Positions 9,835-21,240 of a stretch of 64,000 nucleotides of DNA are shown piece by piece (position 1 is the stretch's first letter; every line of letters begins with the position of its first letter). The notes below the pieces were generated by a model, which had not been told where the DNA came from, made no database searches, and saw nothing but the letters and a program-made list of their open reading frames with translations. Location: positions 4,402,001 to 4,466,000 of the forward strand of contig JAJNNQ010000077.1 of assembly GCA_027886175.1 (NCBI GenBank). The letters are read 5' to 3'. The translations under genes were made by a program, and so were the position numbers. Source of the stretch: Phylloscopus collybita. Its lineage: Eukaryota > Chordata > Aves > Passeriformes > Phylloscopidae.

Positions 9835-10130
9835 TGATGTCAGTCTCCATTCCTGTCCCAGTCTCAGTCTCAGAGCAGTCTCAGAGCGCTCCTGGTGCTC
9901 ACTGTGGTCTTGGTGTCGATCTGGATCCCAGAGCAGTGCCGGTCCCGTCTCAGTCCTGGAGCGGTGCCTTTCTTGGTGCCAGTGCCAGTTCTGGTTTCAG
10001 TCCCGGTCTTGGTCTCAGTCCCAGAGCTGTCCAAGTCCTAGTTCTGGTCCTGGTGCTGCTCTTGGTCCCGGAGTGCTCCCAGTGCCCATCTCAGTTTTGG
10101 TCCTGGCCCCGGTTCAAGAGATTTTAGGCC
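9835..10130. repeat. Degenerate CAGTCTCAGTCC/GGTCTTGGT minisatellite
   Basis: Continues the repeat seen at 8990-9063 and 5160-5320, with words such as CAGAGCGCTCC and TCTTGGTCTCAGTCCC. It runs into TTTAGGCC-type repeats near 10115. Confidence 0.7.
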
Positions 10131-10157
10131 CATTTGGGTGATTTTATGCCAAACTGG

Positions 10158-10628
10158 TGTTATAAATTACTCAAACCCCGGATGGGAATGAGTAAATAAA
10201 ATTTAATTTGAACCCACATAAAATCACAAAGCAAAGGGGGTAACAGTGCTGGGAGCTTGATGGGACTCCTGCCCACCAGACAAACTCCCATTTGTGAGTT
10301 CTCCCGGCACACAAAATGGTGTCCTTGCCTTTTATACCCTGAGATTGTATCAGCCTCATTAATATTCATAAGCAGTCCTTATATGTCCTCCTGTAAATAT
10401 CTGCCTTCCCCCAAATGTTTTTGCAGCCATGTAAGCCAGAGCTGCCAGGCAGTAACCATGAAAGGGGAGGGGAGTACTGAAGGGAGAACAGAAAAGGGTT
10501 CAAAAATATACTGCAATAACAAAAGTACAGGTCAAAGAACTGTAAACTCCCAACAAAACTCCTCCCTACCGTACTCAGCAACTCTTCCTCGATTGTATGA
10601 GGCTAGTCACCAAAACTTATTCATAACA
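10158..10628 (-). mobile_element. Solo ERV LTR, minus strand, 471 bp
   Basis: Termini are TGTTAT and ATAACA, flanked by the 4-bp duplication CTGG at 10154-10157 and 10629-10632. On the minus strand a TATAAAAGG box (plus 10330-10336) and an ATTAAA poly(A) signal (plus 10202-10207) come in the right order. It sits inside the TTTAGGCC minisatellite, which resumes on the far side. Confidence 0.85.
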
Positions 10629-11240
10629 CTGGGCAGATTTAGGCTGAGTTCTCAATCCCTTGGAGTGATTTCAAGCCTTTTAGTGTTGATTTTAGGCCCC
10701 TTTGGCTGATTTTGGGCCAAATCTGGTGGGTTTAGGGGTAAATATTTGATCCATTTGGGTGATTTTAGCTCAAATCTGGTGGATTTTAGGTTAAATTTTA
10801 GGTCTCTCTTGGTGATTTTAGGCCAAACCAGGTACATTCATGGTGGATTTTGTGCCCATTTGGGAGATTTAAGGGTGATTTGAGGCCATTTTGTGAGGGT
10901 TTTAAACCAGTTGGGGCAGTTTTAGGCCCCTTTTGTTAGATTTTAGACACCTTTGGATGATTTTAAGCCCATTTGGCTGCTTTTAGGCCAAACCACGTGA
11001 ATTTAGGGTGGATTTTTGGGCCCTTTAGGTGATTTTAGGCCATTTTGGGGGGATTTTAAGCCTCTTTGGGTTATTAAGAAGCCAAACCTGATTAGCGTTA
11101 GGGTGGATTTTAGGCCCCTTTAGACGATTTTAGGCCCATTTGGCTGATTTTAGGCCAAAGCTGATCAGGTTTAGGGTGGATTTTAGGACCTTTGGACAAC
11201 TTTAGGCCCTTGTGGGTGACTTTAGGCCAAACTGAAGTAA
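10629..11240. repeat. TTTAGGCC-rich minisatellite
   Basis: About fifteen degenerate units of roughly 35-50 bp, each with GATTTTAGGCC followed by CATTTGG or AAACCTGGTGG. The same motif occurs next to inverted repeat 1 (1-40 and 5317-5410) and before the LTR at 10158. Confidence 0.8.
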
Positions 11241-11928
11241 TTAAAAGGGCCAGGAGACCTTCTGCTCCCTCTTTAAGCCTTTAGTAAAGAGGGGCCCAGA
11301 GGTGGGGGCTCAGGGTGCGCGCTGCCGCTGTTCCCAATGGTGGAGGTCCAGGAGGAGGAGGATCACACAGGTCCGTCCTCACCGGCAGGACTGGAGTCTC
11401 TATCCTCGCAGGGATCGTCCAGAGACTTGCTATCAGCTCGGTGGTCCAGGGGGGGTCCTCTTTCTTGGGTGCTGTTTAGGTCATGGTGACTCACTCGGGC
11501 TGGAAGCTGGCATATCTAGCCTCCCTGAGTCCTTGCTGTTTACATGATGTGATTTTTTTTTTTTTTTTTTTTTTGGTGTTCTTTTGGAGTGGCTCGTTGT
11601 CTAGGACTGTCTTATTCCTGGGCAGCGGGCAATGTGATTTTAATAGGCATGCATGCGCAAGTTCTTAGGGGGAATGCTAAAGTCCGTCCTGGGAACCAGC
11701 GGCTGAATTACCCAACAAGTTAGGAGGGGACAAGGGGGTACAAACGACTAAAGGTAGAGGGATAAAACAGATGAAACAGGTGAGAACTTTTAAACAATGA
11801 ACTCTTGGAGTTGAAAAGGGCAAGTAAATCAACAAGGGAATTGAACTGGGGTTGGAAAAAAAACAGGTAAGTGCATAGACAAAACTAGGTAAACTCACAG
11901 TTTGAACATAATTTTTATTTGTAACACC
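11241..11928. other. Unassigned stretch with a T-run
   Basis: GC-rich at 11290-11460, then an uninterrupted T-run of about 22 at 11553-11574, a GCATGCATGC palindrome near 11648, and A-rich low-GC sequence to 11928. It may be ERV-derived, but I see no termini or coding signal. Confidence 0.4.
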
Positions 11929-12058
11929 AGGAAGTGTTTAAGGACAGACTGGATGTGGCACTGAGTGCCATGGTCTGGGTGACAAGGTGGTGGTGGCTCA
12001 CAGGTGGGACTTGATGCTCTCCAAGTTCTTTTGCAGCCTGTTGGATTCTCTGATGATG
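11929..12058 (+). mobile_element. CR1 LINE 3' end fragment
   Basis: Contains the typical bird CR1 tail words: GAAGTGTTTAAGGACAGACT, then GATGTGGCACTGAGTGCCATGG, TTGATGCTCTCCAAG and a final GATTCTCTGATGATGG. CR1 copies are normally 5'-truncated, and this one keeps only about 130 bp. It abuts the first 37-bp array. Confidence 0.8.
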
Positions 12059-12059
12059 G

Positions 12060-12858
12060 GGACACTGCAGGGCCCTGGGGAAGCAAGGGGCCATGGTGAC
12101 ACTGCGGGGCCTGGTGGCACTCAGAGGAGCAGAGTGACACTGTGTAGGACATGGCACCACAGAGCCCAGAGGCCACTGTGACACTGAGGGGCCTTGTTGA
12201 ACCAAGGGGCCATTGTGCCACTGAAGAACCAAGGAGAGCCTTGGGACACCCTGGGGCCCAATGGAATCAAGGGGCCATTGTTCCATGGCAAGGACTCTTG
12301 GAACTGAGGGAACAACTGTGACCCTGTGGTGCCCCATGGAACCCAGGATCCCTGGTGACACTGCAGGATTATGTGTGACCAGGGCTCCTCTGTGACCCTG
12401 CAGCACCAAGGAATTCATGGTGGCCCTCTGAGGCCTGATGGAACCAAGAGGCCACAGTGACACTGCAGGGCCTTGTGGAACCATGCAGAGCATTGGGACA
12501 GAGCAGGACCTCATGTCCTGATAGGACCATTGTGACACTGCAGGGCCCCATGGAACCAAGGGGCCAGGGTTGTTCCTCAGGGATGCCTGGAATGAAGGAA
12601 ACATGTTTGACACCATGGCGCCCCTTGGGACCAAGAGGCCATTGTGACCCTGTGGAACCAAGGAGAGACCATTGCTGATCTGCCAGACCGCCTGGAACCA
12701 AGAATCCATTGTGACACTGCAGGGCCCAAGGATCCAAGGGACTTTGTGACACCAAGGGGTCTCATGGAGCCCAGGGGACATTGTGACACTGGGAGGCCTC
12801 ATGGAATCATGGGGACCATTGTGGCACTCTACGGCCTCCTGAAACCGTGGTGACACCA
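12060..12858 (+). repeat. 37-bp minisatellite array M1
   Basis: Tandem degenerate units of about 37 bp. Core words are GTGACACTGCAGGGCC and CATGGAACCAAGG, then GGCCATT. Because 37 is not a multiple of three, each open frame cycles through GPHGTKG, ASWNQG and GLMEPRG phrases, so the open frames are an artefact. From about 12347 onward the order of unit variants matches 54984-55495. Confidence 0.9.
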
Positions 12859-13462
12859 AGTTGGCTGGGATTGTTCATCTGCTGGAGGGTAGGGGGGCTC
12901 TGCACAGGGCCCTGGACAGGCTGGATCCAGGGCCCAAATCCAACAATGTCAGGTTGAACAAGACCAAGGGCCGGGTCCTGCACTTTGGCCACAACAACCA
13001 CTGCAGTGCTACAGGCTGGGGACAGAGTGCCTGGACAGCAGGCAGGCAGAAAGGGACCTGCAGGGACTGATGGGCAGCAGGCTGGACATGAGGCAGCAGT
13101 GTGCCCAGGGGGCCAAGAAGGCCAATGGCTCCTGGCCTGGATCAGGAATGGTGTGGCCAGCAGGAGCAGGGCAGGGATTCTTCCCCTGTGCTCAGCACTA
13201 GTTGGGCAGCACCTCGAGTGCTGTGTCCAGTTCTGGGGCCCCAATTTAGGAAGGACCTGGAGGGGCTGGAGCATGTCCAGAGAAGGGCAAGAAGGCTGGT
13301 GAGGGGTCTGGAGCACAAGTAATGTGAGAAGGGACTGAGTGAGATGGGGCTGTTTATCCTGGAGAAGAGGAGGCTCAGGGGAGACAAGGCAGTGTCAGGG
13401 CACAGGTTGGACTTGCTGATGTCCAAAATCTTTTCCAACTTTGCTGATTCGGTGATTTTCTG
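12859..13462 (+). mobile_element. CR1 LINE fragment, C-terminal ORF2
   Basis: Successive frames encode reverse-transcriptase C-terminal CR1 phrases: [20 protein letters not shown], the region corresponding to [28 protein letters not shown], and MGLFILEKRRLRGDKAVS-like sequence. The end has the CR1-like GATTCGGTGATTTTCTGAA. Frameshifts make it non-functional. The paralogous copy is 55498-56098, and a minus-strand copy lies at about 38010-38320. Confidence 0.85.
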
Positions 13463-15050
13463 AAACCACCCTTAAAGCAGTTGCTGGAGGAGCCCTGAGA
13501 CCACCTCTTCAGAAGGTACCTCAGCCCAGGTGCCTCAGCTTCTCCTCAGAGCCCCAAAGCCCATCGTGTCAGTCCTGCAGAGCCTCTACAGCTCCTCCTC
13601 ATTGCCCACAACAGGGAGCCCCACAGGTAGAAACAGCAGCCCAGATGTGCCCCCCTGGTCTGGCATGCCCCCCTGGCAAGGGAGGAGCAGGAGGCACTGC
13701 AGGAGCCTGCAGACAATTCCTGAAGCACTTGGAGGATGATCCTGCTCCCCAAGGGATGTTCCCATGGTGCCAACTCAGGAAATGGATAGGGAGTGGGGCC
13801 AGAGAGGAAAGGGCAATCAGGGATGGGCTGTTTGCAGGGAAGGGAACAGTGGTGGGCAAGAGGAAGAAATTTTAGCAGAAGGAGTCAGGAAAGAGAAGGT
13901 GAAGTAAAGGAAATGGTCAGGGCAGTTTGGGGGTGGGAGCCAGGCAGCCCTGGCTCTGAGCAACAATGTCTGCAGTGGCACAGCAAACTCCCAGCTGATG
14001 GGAACAAATTTTCTGGCTCTGACTTCAGAGGACACCACAAACCTGAGGGGTTTCCCTGCTGTGGCCCAGCCCTTCCTGGCCCCAGGCCCTGCTGGCATTT
14101 GTGCTCCCTCAGCTTCATCTCCCCACACCAACCCCATGGGGGTGCTCAGGCCTGCTCTGGGCAGGGCAAACAGGGGCTCCTGAGGCAGTGCTGCCGTGGC
14201 TGTGCCTGCAAGGCTGCGGCAGCTGTGTGAGCTGGGGGAGAGGCCAGGGCTGCAGAGGGGGGATGTTGTTGGCAGGTGCATGAGGAGGCTGTGGGCCGCT
14301 GGCCTGGGGTGTCCAGCGCAGTGGGGATGGATCAGGCCCTGCTCTGCTGCTCCTTGCCGTGTGCTTGCCCAGGGCCCTTGCAGAGCCCCAGCCGTGCTGT
14401 TTGCCCCCAGCCTGCTCACGGCCAGCCTGGGGCTGCTGCCGGGGCTTTTCTCTGCTGAGCCTTGGCCTGGGCAATGTGTTCTGGAGAGAGCCTGGGCAAG
14501 GAGCCTGCAGCCCCCAGGCCCTGGCCTGAGGCCTCAGCACTGCTGCTGTGCCAGCAGTGCCCATGGCCTGTCCCTGCTGCAGCCCCGGCACTGCCACCCC
14601 CAGCCCTGTGCCCGGCCCCGAGAGCACTCAGGCCCTACAGCAACAGCAGGGCCAGGAGGGCAGCGGGGCAGGGCCACGGCAGCAGCACTGGCAGCACCAA
14701 GTGCTGCTGCAGCTGCTGGCCACAGCTGCTGTGCCAGCACTGATCTGCCCCAGCTCTGCACACAGACATTGCTGCTGCAGCTGCAGAGAAGGGAACCAAA
14801 GGGGCATCTCTGCAGAAAACTTGGCTGGGACATCCCTGGCATTAAAAGCCTTTAAAGTCCTTTAAAGCCACCAAGAGCACAGCCCCTCCTTGCCACAGTC
14901 TGTGGCCACAGGGAAGGTGGAGAGAAACAAAATGAGAAGTGGCACAGACAACAACATTTCTTTGAGAACAATATGAAAAAAGTAAAAGAAAGAAAAAGAA
15001 CCTCCTAAATGAAACCAACGAGAAATATCCAAGATTACTTTTATTTCAAG
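13463..15050. other. Receptor 3'-flank block, copy 1; no gene supported
   Basis: Nearly identical over its length to 56099-57650, and diverged but recognisable at 43141-44740. High GC at 14100-14750 leaves long open frames on both strands (for example a 200-residue minus frame at 13817-14419), but none resembles a known protein and several overlap. The block ends at the receptor 3' end. Confidence 0.6.
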
Positions 15051-15084
15051 TGATTTGCAGAAACTGGCCAGCATTTTAATTTCC

Positions 15085-16008
15085 TTAAAAACATACAGTC
15101 ATCAGTTTCCACACTGCAGCCCTGAGCTCCTGGTTCCTCAGGCTGTAGATGAGGGGGTTCAGGGCTGGAGGCACCACCGAGTACAGAACTGACAGGGCCA
15201 GATCCAGGGAAGGGGAGGAGATGGAGGGGAACTTCAGGTTGGCAAATACACCAGTACTGATGAACAGGAAGACCACAACCAGGTGAGAGAGGCAGGTGGA
15301 AAAGGCTTTGTGCCGTCCCTGCTCAGAGGGGATCCTAAGCACAACCTTGAAGATCTGCACATAGGAGAAAACAATGAACACAAAACAGCCAAGTGCTAAA
15401 CAGGAACTAACAGCAAGAAGCCCCAGTTCCCTGATTTTGGAGTGTGAGCAGGAGAGCTTGAGGATCTGGGGCACTTCACAGAAGAACTGGCCCAGGGCAT
15501 TGCCATGGCACAGGGGTAGGGAAAATGTATTGGTCATCTGCATGAGAGCATTGAGAAAGCCACTGGCCCAGGCAGCTGCTGCCATGTGGGCACAAGCTCT
15601 GCTGCCCAGGAGGGTCCCGTAGTGCAGGGGTTTGCAGATGGACACGTAGCGGTCGTAGCACATGATGGTCAGGAGGAAATACTCTGCTCCAATGAAGAAT
15701 ATAAAGAAGAAGAGCTGTGCAGCACATCCTGTGTAGGAGATGATCCTGGTGTCCCAGAGAGAATTGTGCATGGCTTTGGGGACAGTGGTGAGGATGCAGC
15801 CCAGGTCAGTGAGGGCCAGGTTGAGCAGGAAGAAGAACATGGGGCTGTGCAGGTGGTGGCCGCAGGCTACGGCGCTGATGATGAGGCCGTTGCCCAGGAG
15901 GGCAGCCAGGGAGATGCCCAGGAAGAGGCAGAAGTGCAAGAGCTGCAGCTGCCGCCTGTCTGCCAATGCCAGCAGGAGGAAGTGCCTGATGGAGCTGCTG
16001 TTGGACAT
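15085..16008 (-). CDS. Olfactory receptor, OR14-like (bird gamma-c type), intact
   Basis: Predicted seven-transmembrane odorant receptor of olfactory neurons, 307 residues, full family length. It starts MSNSSS with an N-glycosylation site and has LLGNG in TM1, CYDRYVSICKPLHY at the end of TM3, KAFSTC before TM6, and PPALNPLIYSLRNQEL in TM7. The MAYDRY consensus is MCYDRY here. Coding is in one exon; a splice acceptor (TTTGACCAG, exon starting at 16031) lies 22 bases upstream of the ATG, as in the paralogs. Compared with the other copies, about 0.85 kb of upstream sequence is missing near 16085, so its 5' exon or promoter may differ. Paralogs are at 36744-37659 and 57685-58617. The ligand is unknown. 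Confidence 0.93.
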   Translation of the reverse strand: MSNSSSIRHFLLLALADRRQLQLLHFCLFLGISLAALLGNGLIISAVACGHHLHSPMFFFLLNLALTDLGCILTTVPKAMHNSLWDTRIISYTGCAAQLFFFIFFIGAEYFLLTIMCYDRYVSICKPLHYGTLLGSRACAHMAAAAWASGFLNALMQMTNTFSLPLCHGNALGQFFCEVPQILKLSCSHSKIRELGLLAVSSCLALGCFVFIVFSYVQIFKVVLRIPSEQGRHKAFSTCLSHLVVVFLFISTGVFANLKFPSISSPSLDLALSVLYSVVPPALNPLIYSLRNQELRAAVWKLMTVCF

Positions 16009-17500
16009 TTGCTGCCTCTGGACACAGGGACCTGGTCAAAGAGGACACAGTGACAAGTCAGGGGAGACTTTCCTGAGCAATGCCCAATCCCAGGCAATGG
16101 GCACATGGCAGCAGAGATGCCCTTCATCTCTGGAGCTGCTCTGCCGGCCCAGGAGGGGACTGAGGGCCCCCAGCCCCCGGGCTGAGGGCTGTGCTGGCTG
16201 CCAGGGGACACAGCAGCTGTGCTGCTCAGGCCAGTGTCTGCCCTGCAGGGCAGGGCTGGCAGCTGCCACATCTCCCCTGCAGCAGCAGCAGTAGCAGCAG
16301 CAGCAGGGCTGCCCTCAGCACTGCCTCCCTCCCTCCCTGCCCAGGGCTCTGCTGCTGCAGCTGTCCCAGCCCGAGCTGTTCCTGTGGGCCCGGGCTCCTT
16401 CCCTGCCACAGCTGCCAGAGCCCAGCCCAGCCCCTGGGCCAGCTCTGCCCTGCAGCTGCTCCCGGCTGCAGGCATTAAAGAACAGCTCCCCCAGGCCTGG
16501 GCACCATGGAAAGCTGATGCTGCATGGATCTGGAGCCTGGGCAGCTGCAGGCACTTGCTGAGCTTCCCAGGAAAACTCAGTGGGATGGTTGAAGAGCCTC
16601 AGGCCCTGCTCTGCCCTGCACAGCTGAGTTTCCAATGCCACCAAGCTGAGCCAGGGAAAAGTGGGAGCAGAGATTCAGGAAAGCAGAGACACAAGCAGGA
16701 AACTCCTGCCTTGAATGAGCTCATGAAAAGTCCCCTCAGAAATGACCTGGGCATGAGCTGGAGCTCTGAGCAGCCCTGGCACACACAGCAGCCTCTCCAC
16801 AGCAGCAGCAGCAGCAGGACCTGCCCTGGCAGGAGTCACTCCTTGCACCCACTGCTCCCCTCCAGCATCCATGGCAGCTCCCAGGCAGGCTGAGAGCTGC
16901 CCCTGGCAGGTGGCAGATGCCCTGGGCTGGCCAAGAGCCCTGAGGGCTGCAGGAGCTGCTGTGCAGGACAGCCCTGGGCAGCCCTGGCTGCAGCCCCAGC
17001 TTCAGCCCCTGCAGCTGTCTCTGGCAGCAGGAGCTGTCCTGCCCTGTCCCTCTGACGGTGCCCAGGGTAGCCCCGCTCTGGAGCACATCCTCCCCCAAAG
17101 CAGAAAGGGCAGCAGAGCCATCCTTACAGTCACCTCAGTCCTGTCCAGGGTCAGCTTTAGGAGATCCCTGCAGCCAGAGAATGAGTGTGCCAAAAGCTGT
17201 AAAAATTTCCCCAGAAAGTAGCTCAGAGTTTTCAAAAGCTGTGAAGATTTCTCCGTGAATAATCTCAGAATTGTCCTTCCTGTCTCTTTAAGCCTTTGTC
17301 TGCTTCACTGCTCTCAGGTATCTGCAAGCAGTGCCCTCAGCCCTGCTGGGCTGATGAGGAGCTGCTCCTCAGGAGAAATGTCTTTTTGTAGCTCTTCCTG
17401 GTTTCCAAGACCATCCTCTCTTCCAGGAGCCCAGCCCAGCTCATAAGCACAGACACAGCACAAGGACTTTAATTAATCTCTTGGGGATTTGGTGCTGTTT
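16009..17500. other. Receptor upstream block, copy 1
   Basis: Matches 34461-35850 in reverse complement, and in its outer part matches the upstream region of the receptor at 57685. It is GC-rich in the middle (CAG/CTG-rich near 16280-16320) and AT-richer after 17100. It presumably contains the receptor promoter and 5' exon, but I cannot place them. The overlapping open frames are treated as chance. Confidence 0.5.
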
Positions 17501-17509
17501 ACATCAGAT

Positions 17510-18490
17510 TTAGTCCCTCAGAGTGTGCAAAAAAAACTTCTCAAGAACTCCAAATCAGATTCCAAGTCCAAACTTTCTTTAAGTTTTAATGGGTCCCACA
17601 GAGAAACACAACTATGAAAGTTTCTCCAGGATCCTGGTAGAGCAGAACCCTGCAGGCAGTGAGGACAGGTGGGGACAAACATGGCAAAGTTGTCTCTGAT
17701 GCTGAGCAAACCTGGATGTGTTTTAGGAATGCAAAGGGCCATGCCCTGAGCCCCAGCCCCTGCCAAGGCACATCCTGTCCCTCCCTCCTTGCTCAGGCCT
17801 CTTCCCAGGCCACTGGCATGTGGGGATGTGCAATGCCAAGGGCAGCACCATGGGGCAGCCCCAGCCAGGCTGCTGAGCAGGGACAAGGAGGCCATGAGGC
17901 CCTTGCAGGCCTGCAAGGGTCACTTGTCCCCTCCTGCTGGCTCAGGCCCAGGGCCAGCAGCCATGGCCCAAGTGCTGCAGGAGTTGGCTGTGTCAGGGCC
18001 TTGCAGCTGCTGCCCATCCCTGTGCCCTGTGCAGCCCAGGCTGTCCTACGGTGTCCATGCCCTGTGCCTCTGTCCCTGCAGGCTGTCGTCACCCGCGGCT
18101 GCCCCACCTGGCTGGGCCCTTCCTTTGCTGACAGCTCTGCGTCCTGCCTGCCTCTGCCTGGGCACACACAGCCTTGGCCTGGATACCAAAAGGGTTCATT
18201 CCATTTTTACTGTGCCTGTGAACTTCTGGCACAGGAACAAGGCATGCAGGGCCTGCTTTCCCAGCAGGGATGATTGGAAGAGAAGGAGACGTCTGTCTGA
18301 AGGGTGCAGTGATAGAGAAAACAAGGAATGAATCTGGGAACTGGGGGTGGGTTTTATGGAAATGGGTAAATTGTAATACACATTCAGTGACTGTATATTA
18401 GCAATACACTTGCAGAATTATGTATCCACATAAGGTTAGGAGTTATCCCTTGGTGCACCTCAGGCCTGAATAACTGATGCCCTTTTACAC
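17510..18490 (+). repeat. Block X, copy 1
   Basis: Low-copy repeat of about 0.9 kb found here and at 21241-21870, 22032-22330 (inverted), 26010-27165 (inverted), 33420-34460 (inverted) and 60440-61510. It always adjoins a 37-bp array on one side. One frame is open for about 200 codons in most copies, but the substitutions between copies do not look protein-like (see findings). Function unknown. Confidence 0.8.
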
Positions 18491-18529
18491 ACCAAATGTA
18501 CGTTAAGGAGTCTTATTCTGGTATTTTGG

Positions 18530-21115
18530 ACATTTGGTGACATCAGAGGCTCACAGAATCAAGGAGTCAGCTGTGACACCTTGGAACCTCATTGAACAAA
18601 GGGTTCATTGTGATGCAGTGGAACCCCAATGGAACCAAATGTCCATTGTATCAGAGCAGGGCCTCATGGAACCAAGGAGACCATTGCTGGCAGTATGGAA
18701 GCTCGTGGGATCATTGTGAAGGTGTGAGGCTGCAGGGAATCAACAGTCCATTGTGGCACTGCTGAACCTTCTGGAATCAAGGTGATTATGGTCTGCTATG
18801 GAACTTCATGGAACAAAGGATCCATGGTGACACTGTGGAACTCAGACCATTGTTGAAAGTGCAAAAGCTCATGGAGCCAGAAGTCCATTGTCACACAGCA
18901 AGGCCTCATGGAACCAAGGGTCCACTGTTGCTCTGTAGGGCTTCACAGAACCCAGGAGACCATTTGGACACTGTGGGACCTCATGGAACCACCTGCCACT
19001 GTGACACAGTGGGGCCACATGGAGCCAAGGGGCCATTGAGACACTGAGGAACCTGATGGAACCAAAGGTCCATTGTGACACTATGGGGCCCTGTGGAACC
19101 AAGGGGACCAGAGTGACACTGTGGTACTCCCTGGAACAAAGGGGCCACTCTGATTCTGCTTTGCCTCATGGAACCAAAGGGGCCACTACCACACTGCAGG
19201 GTCTGGTCAAACCAAGGCAGTCTTGTGACACTGCGGGTCCCCTTGGAACCAAGGATCCATTGGGACATTGTGGGGCCTCATGGAACACTGGAGATCATTG
19301 TGACCGTTGGGAACCCACTGGAACCAAGGGGCCATGGTGACAGTGCATGGCCTTGTGTAACCAAAGGGCCATTGTAGCACGGCAGGGCCTGATGGACTCC
19401 AGGGGACCACAGTGACACTGTGGGGCTCCATGGGACAAAGGGGCCATACTGACCCCATGGAACCAAGGAGAGCTTTGTGACACTGCAGGGCATCACGGAA
19501 CCAAGTGTTGGAGAGGATGAAGTAGCTAGGCCCTGCAGAGATGATTTATTAGTAAAAGATTCTAAGAGTATGAAACGTACAAGATGAATGGAATTGAAAG
19601 CAAAATTTGAATTGTAAGATGCTGGGCAGGAAGAAGGTGATTAGGTTAACTGAAAAGACCTGGCTGGGTGAGTCAGTGACACCCTTGCCAAGACAAAAGG
19701 ATGAATAAGGGGTTGGACCTTCTCAGATGTCAGGGAAAATGTGGTTTTTCAGGATTTTGGTATGTAATGTTGTAATGTTGTAGTAATGTTGTAGTTCCCA
19801 TAGGCTGTATGTAGATTCTGTAGGTTTTGTATCTTGAGGTGATTGGTTGATGCTCATTAGAATATTCACGATAGAAAGGGTTAAAATGGAATGTAACAGG
19901 TAAAGCTCTCTCTTGCTTGCTCCTTGTTCCTTTAGACCTATAGACTCTTCCCCTGTTAGGCTGCCTTCCCATGACCAATAAACCACGTGTCCCAAAGAGT
20001 ATCCTGGTCTTCAGATCATCTCTCTCATCGGACACTAACAGCGTGCTTTCTAATAACCAAGGAGGCCCTTGTGACACAGCAGGGCCTCATGGAACCATGG
20101 AGACCATTATGACACATGGGGCCTCGTGGAACCAAAGGACCACTGTGGCACTGCAGGGCCTCATGGAACCAAGGGCACAATAGTGACACTCTGGGGCTCC
20201 AAGGGACCAAGGGGGGAATCTTATAGTGCAGAACCAAGGAGACCATTGTGGCACTATGGGGTATTAATGAACCACAAATCCATTGTGACACAGCATGGCC
20301 ACATGAAAGCACAGAGGCCATTTTTACACTTGGAGGCCTTGTGAAACCAAAGGGTCCTTGTGGGACTTTACATCCCCATGGAACCAAGGAGTCCATTGTG
20401 ATATTGCAAGGCCTCATGGAATGCTGGAGTCCATTGTGACACCAGGTGTCCCTGTTGGAACAAAGGGCAATTGTGGCACTGTGTGTCACCACTGAACCAA
20501 GGAGACAAATGTGACACTACAGGGCCCCATGGAACTAAGGATTCATGGAACAATGTGGGACTCACAGAAGGAAAGGTCCATAGTGACATTGTGGGGCCTC
20601 ATGGAATACTGCAGACCATTGTGACACCTCAAGGCTTCAATGAACCAAGGGTCAGTTGTGATACTGTGCTACCAAGGAGACCCCTGTGACAGTGAAGGCC
20701 CCATGGATGCAAGGGGGGACAATTGTGACCCTACAGGGCCCAATGGAAGCAAGGGGCCAGTGTGACACAGCTGGGCCTCATGCAGCCAAGGGGCCATTGT
20801 GATCCTGAGGAGCCCAATAGGACCAAGGCACCACTGTGACACTGCAGGAACATATGCAATCATGGAGACCATTGTGACACTCTGCAGCCCCATGGAATCA
20901 AGGGGGCCACTGTGTCATTGTGCAGCTCCATGGAACCAACAAAACCATTTTGGCACTGCAAGGCCTCATGGAAGCAAGGGGCCATTGTGACACTGTGGGG
21001 ACCCATGGAAACAAGGGGCCAGTGTGACACAGCAGGACCCTGTGGAACCAAGGACACAATCTGACACCACCACTGTGACACTGCGGGGCCCTGTGCATCC
21101 AAGAGACAAGGTAAC
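18530..21115 (+). repeat. 37-bp minisatellite array M2 (with LTR insertion)
   Basis: About 2 kb of 37-38 bp units split by the LTR at 19506-20054. The order of variant units follows 61525-63485 in the same direction and 24061-26000 in reverse, so whole arrays were copied as blocks. Confidence 0.9.
19506..20054 (+). mobile_element. LTR insertion inside array M2
   Basis: Starts TGTTGGAGAGGATGAAG and has an AATAAA at 19977-19982 followed by about 60 bp of U5-like sequence with CACTAACA near its end. The target AACCAAG is repeated on both sides (19499-19505 and 20055-20061), and the two sister arrays (about 25030 and 62465) carry the empty site. The last 14 bases before the right-hand duplication do not end in CA, so the exact 3' terminus is uncertain. 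No retroviral coding sequence is present. Confidence 0.75.
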
Positions 21116-21240
21116 AGGTCTGGTTGGCTGGGCCTGACTGGCTCAACTGACCTCAGCATGTTGGGGGTCTCTTCTCATGTGTCCCTGAAACCCTGGGGCT
21201 CTGGGCTTTCCTTCCTGTGGAAAAGAACCATCTCAAAATG
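21116..21240 (-). repeat. Block Y fragment
   Basis: Carries CTGGTTGGCTGGGCCTGACTGG, then CTCAGCATGTTGGGGG and CTTTCCTTCCTGTGGAAAAGAACC. The same sequence bounds the other 37-bp arrays (63481 onward, 29791 onward, and inverted at 23606-24060 and 30771-31770). It is cut short here by a second copy of block X. Confidence 0.75.

Noticed and set aside
13817..14627. Long overlapping frames in the receptor flanks (also 48078-48860 and 56235-57056) as genes
   Set aside because: They overlap on both strands, are rich in Ala/Gly/Pro/Gln from GC-rich CTG/CAG sequence, and show no family motif.
18530..21115. 37-bp arrays as CRISPR-like repeats
   Set aside because: There are no unique spacers; units are contiguous and all degenerate, and the host is a vertebrate.
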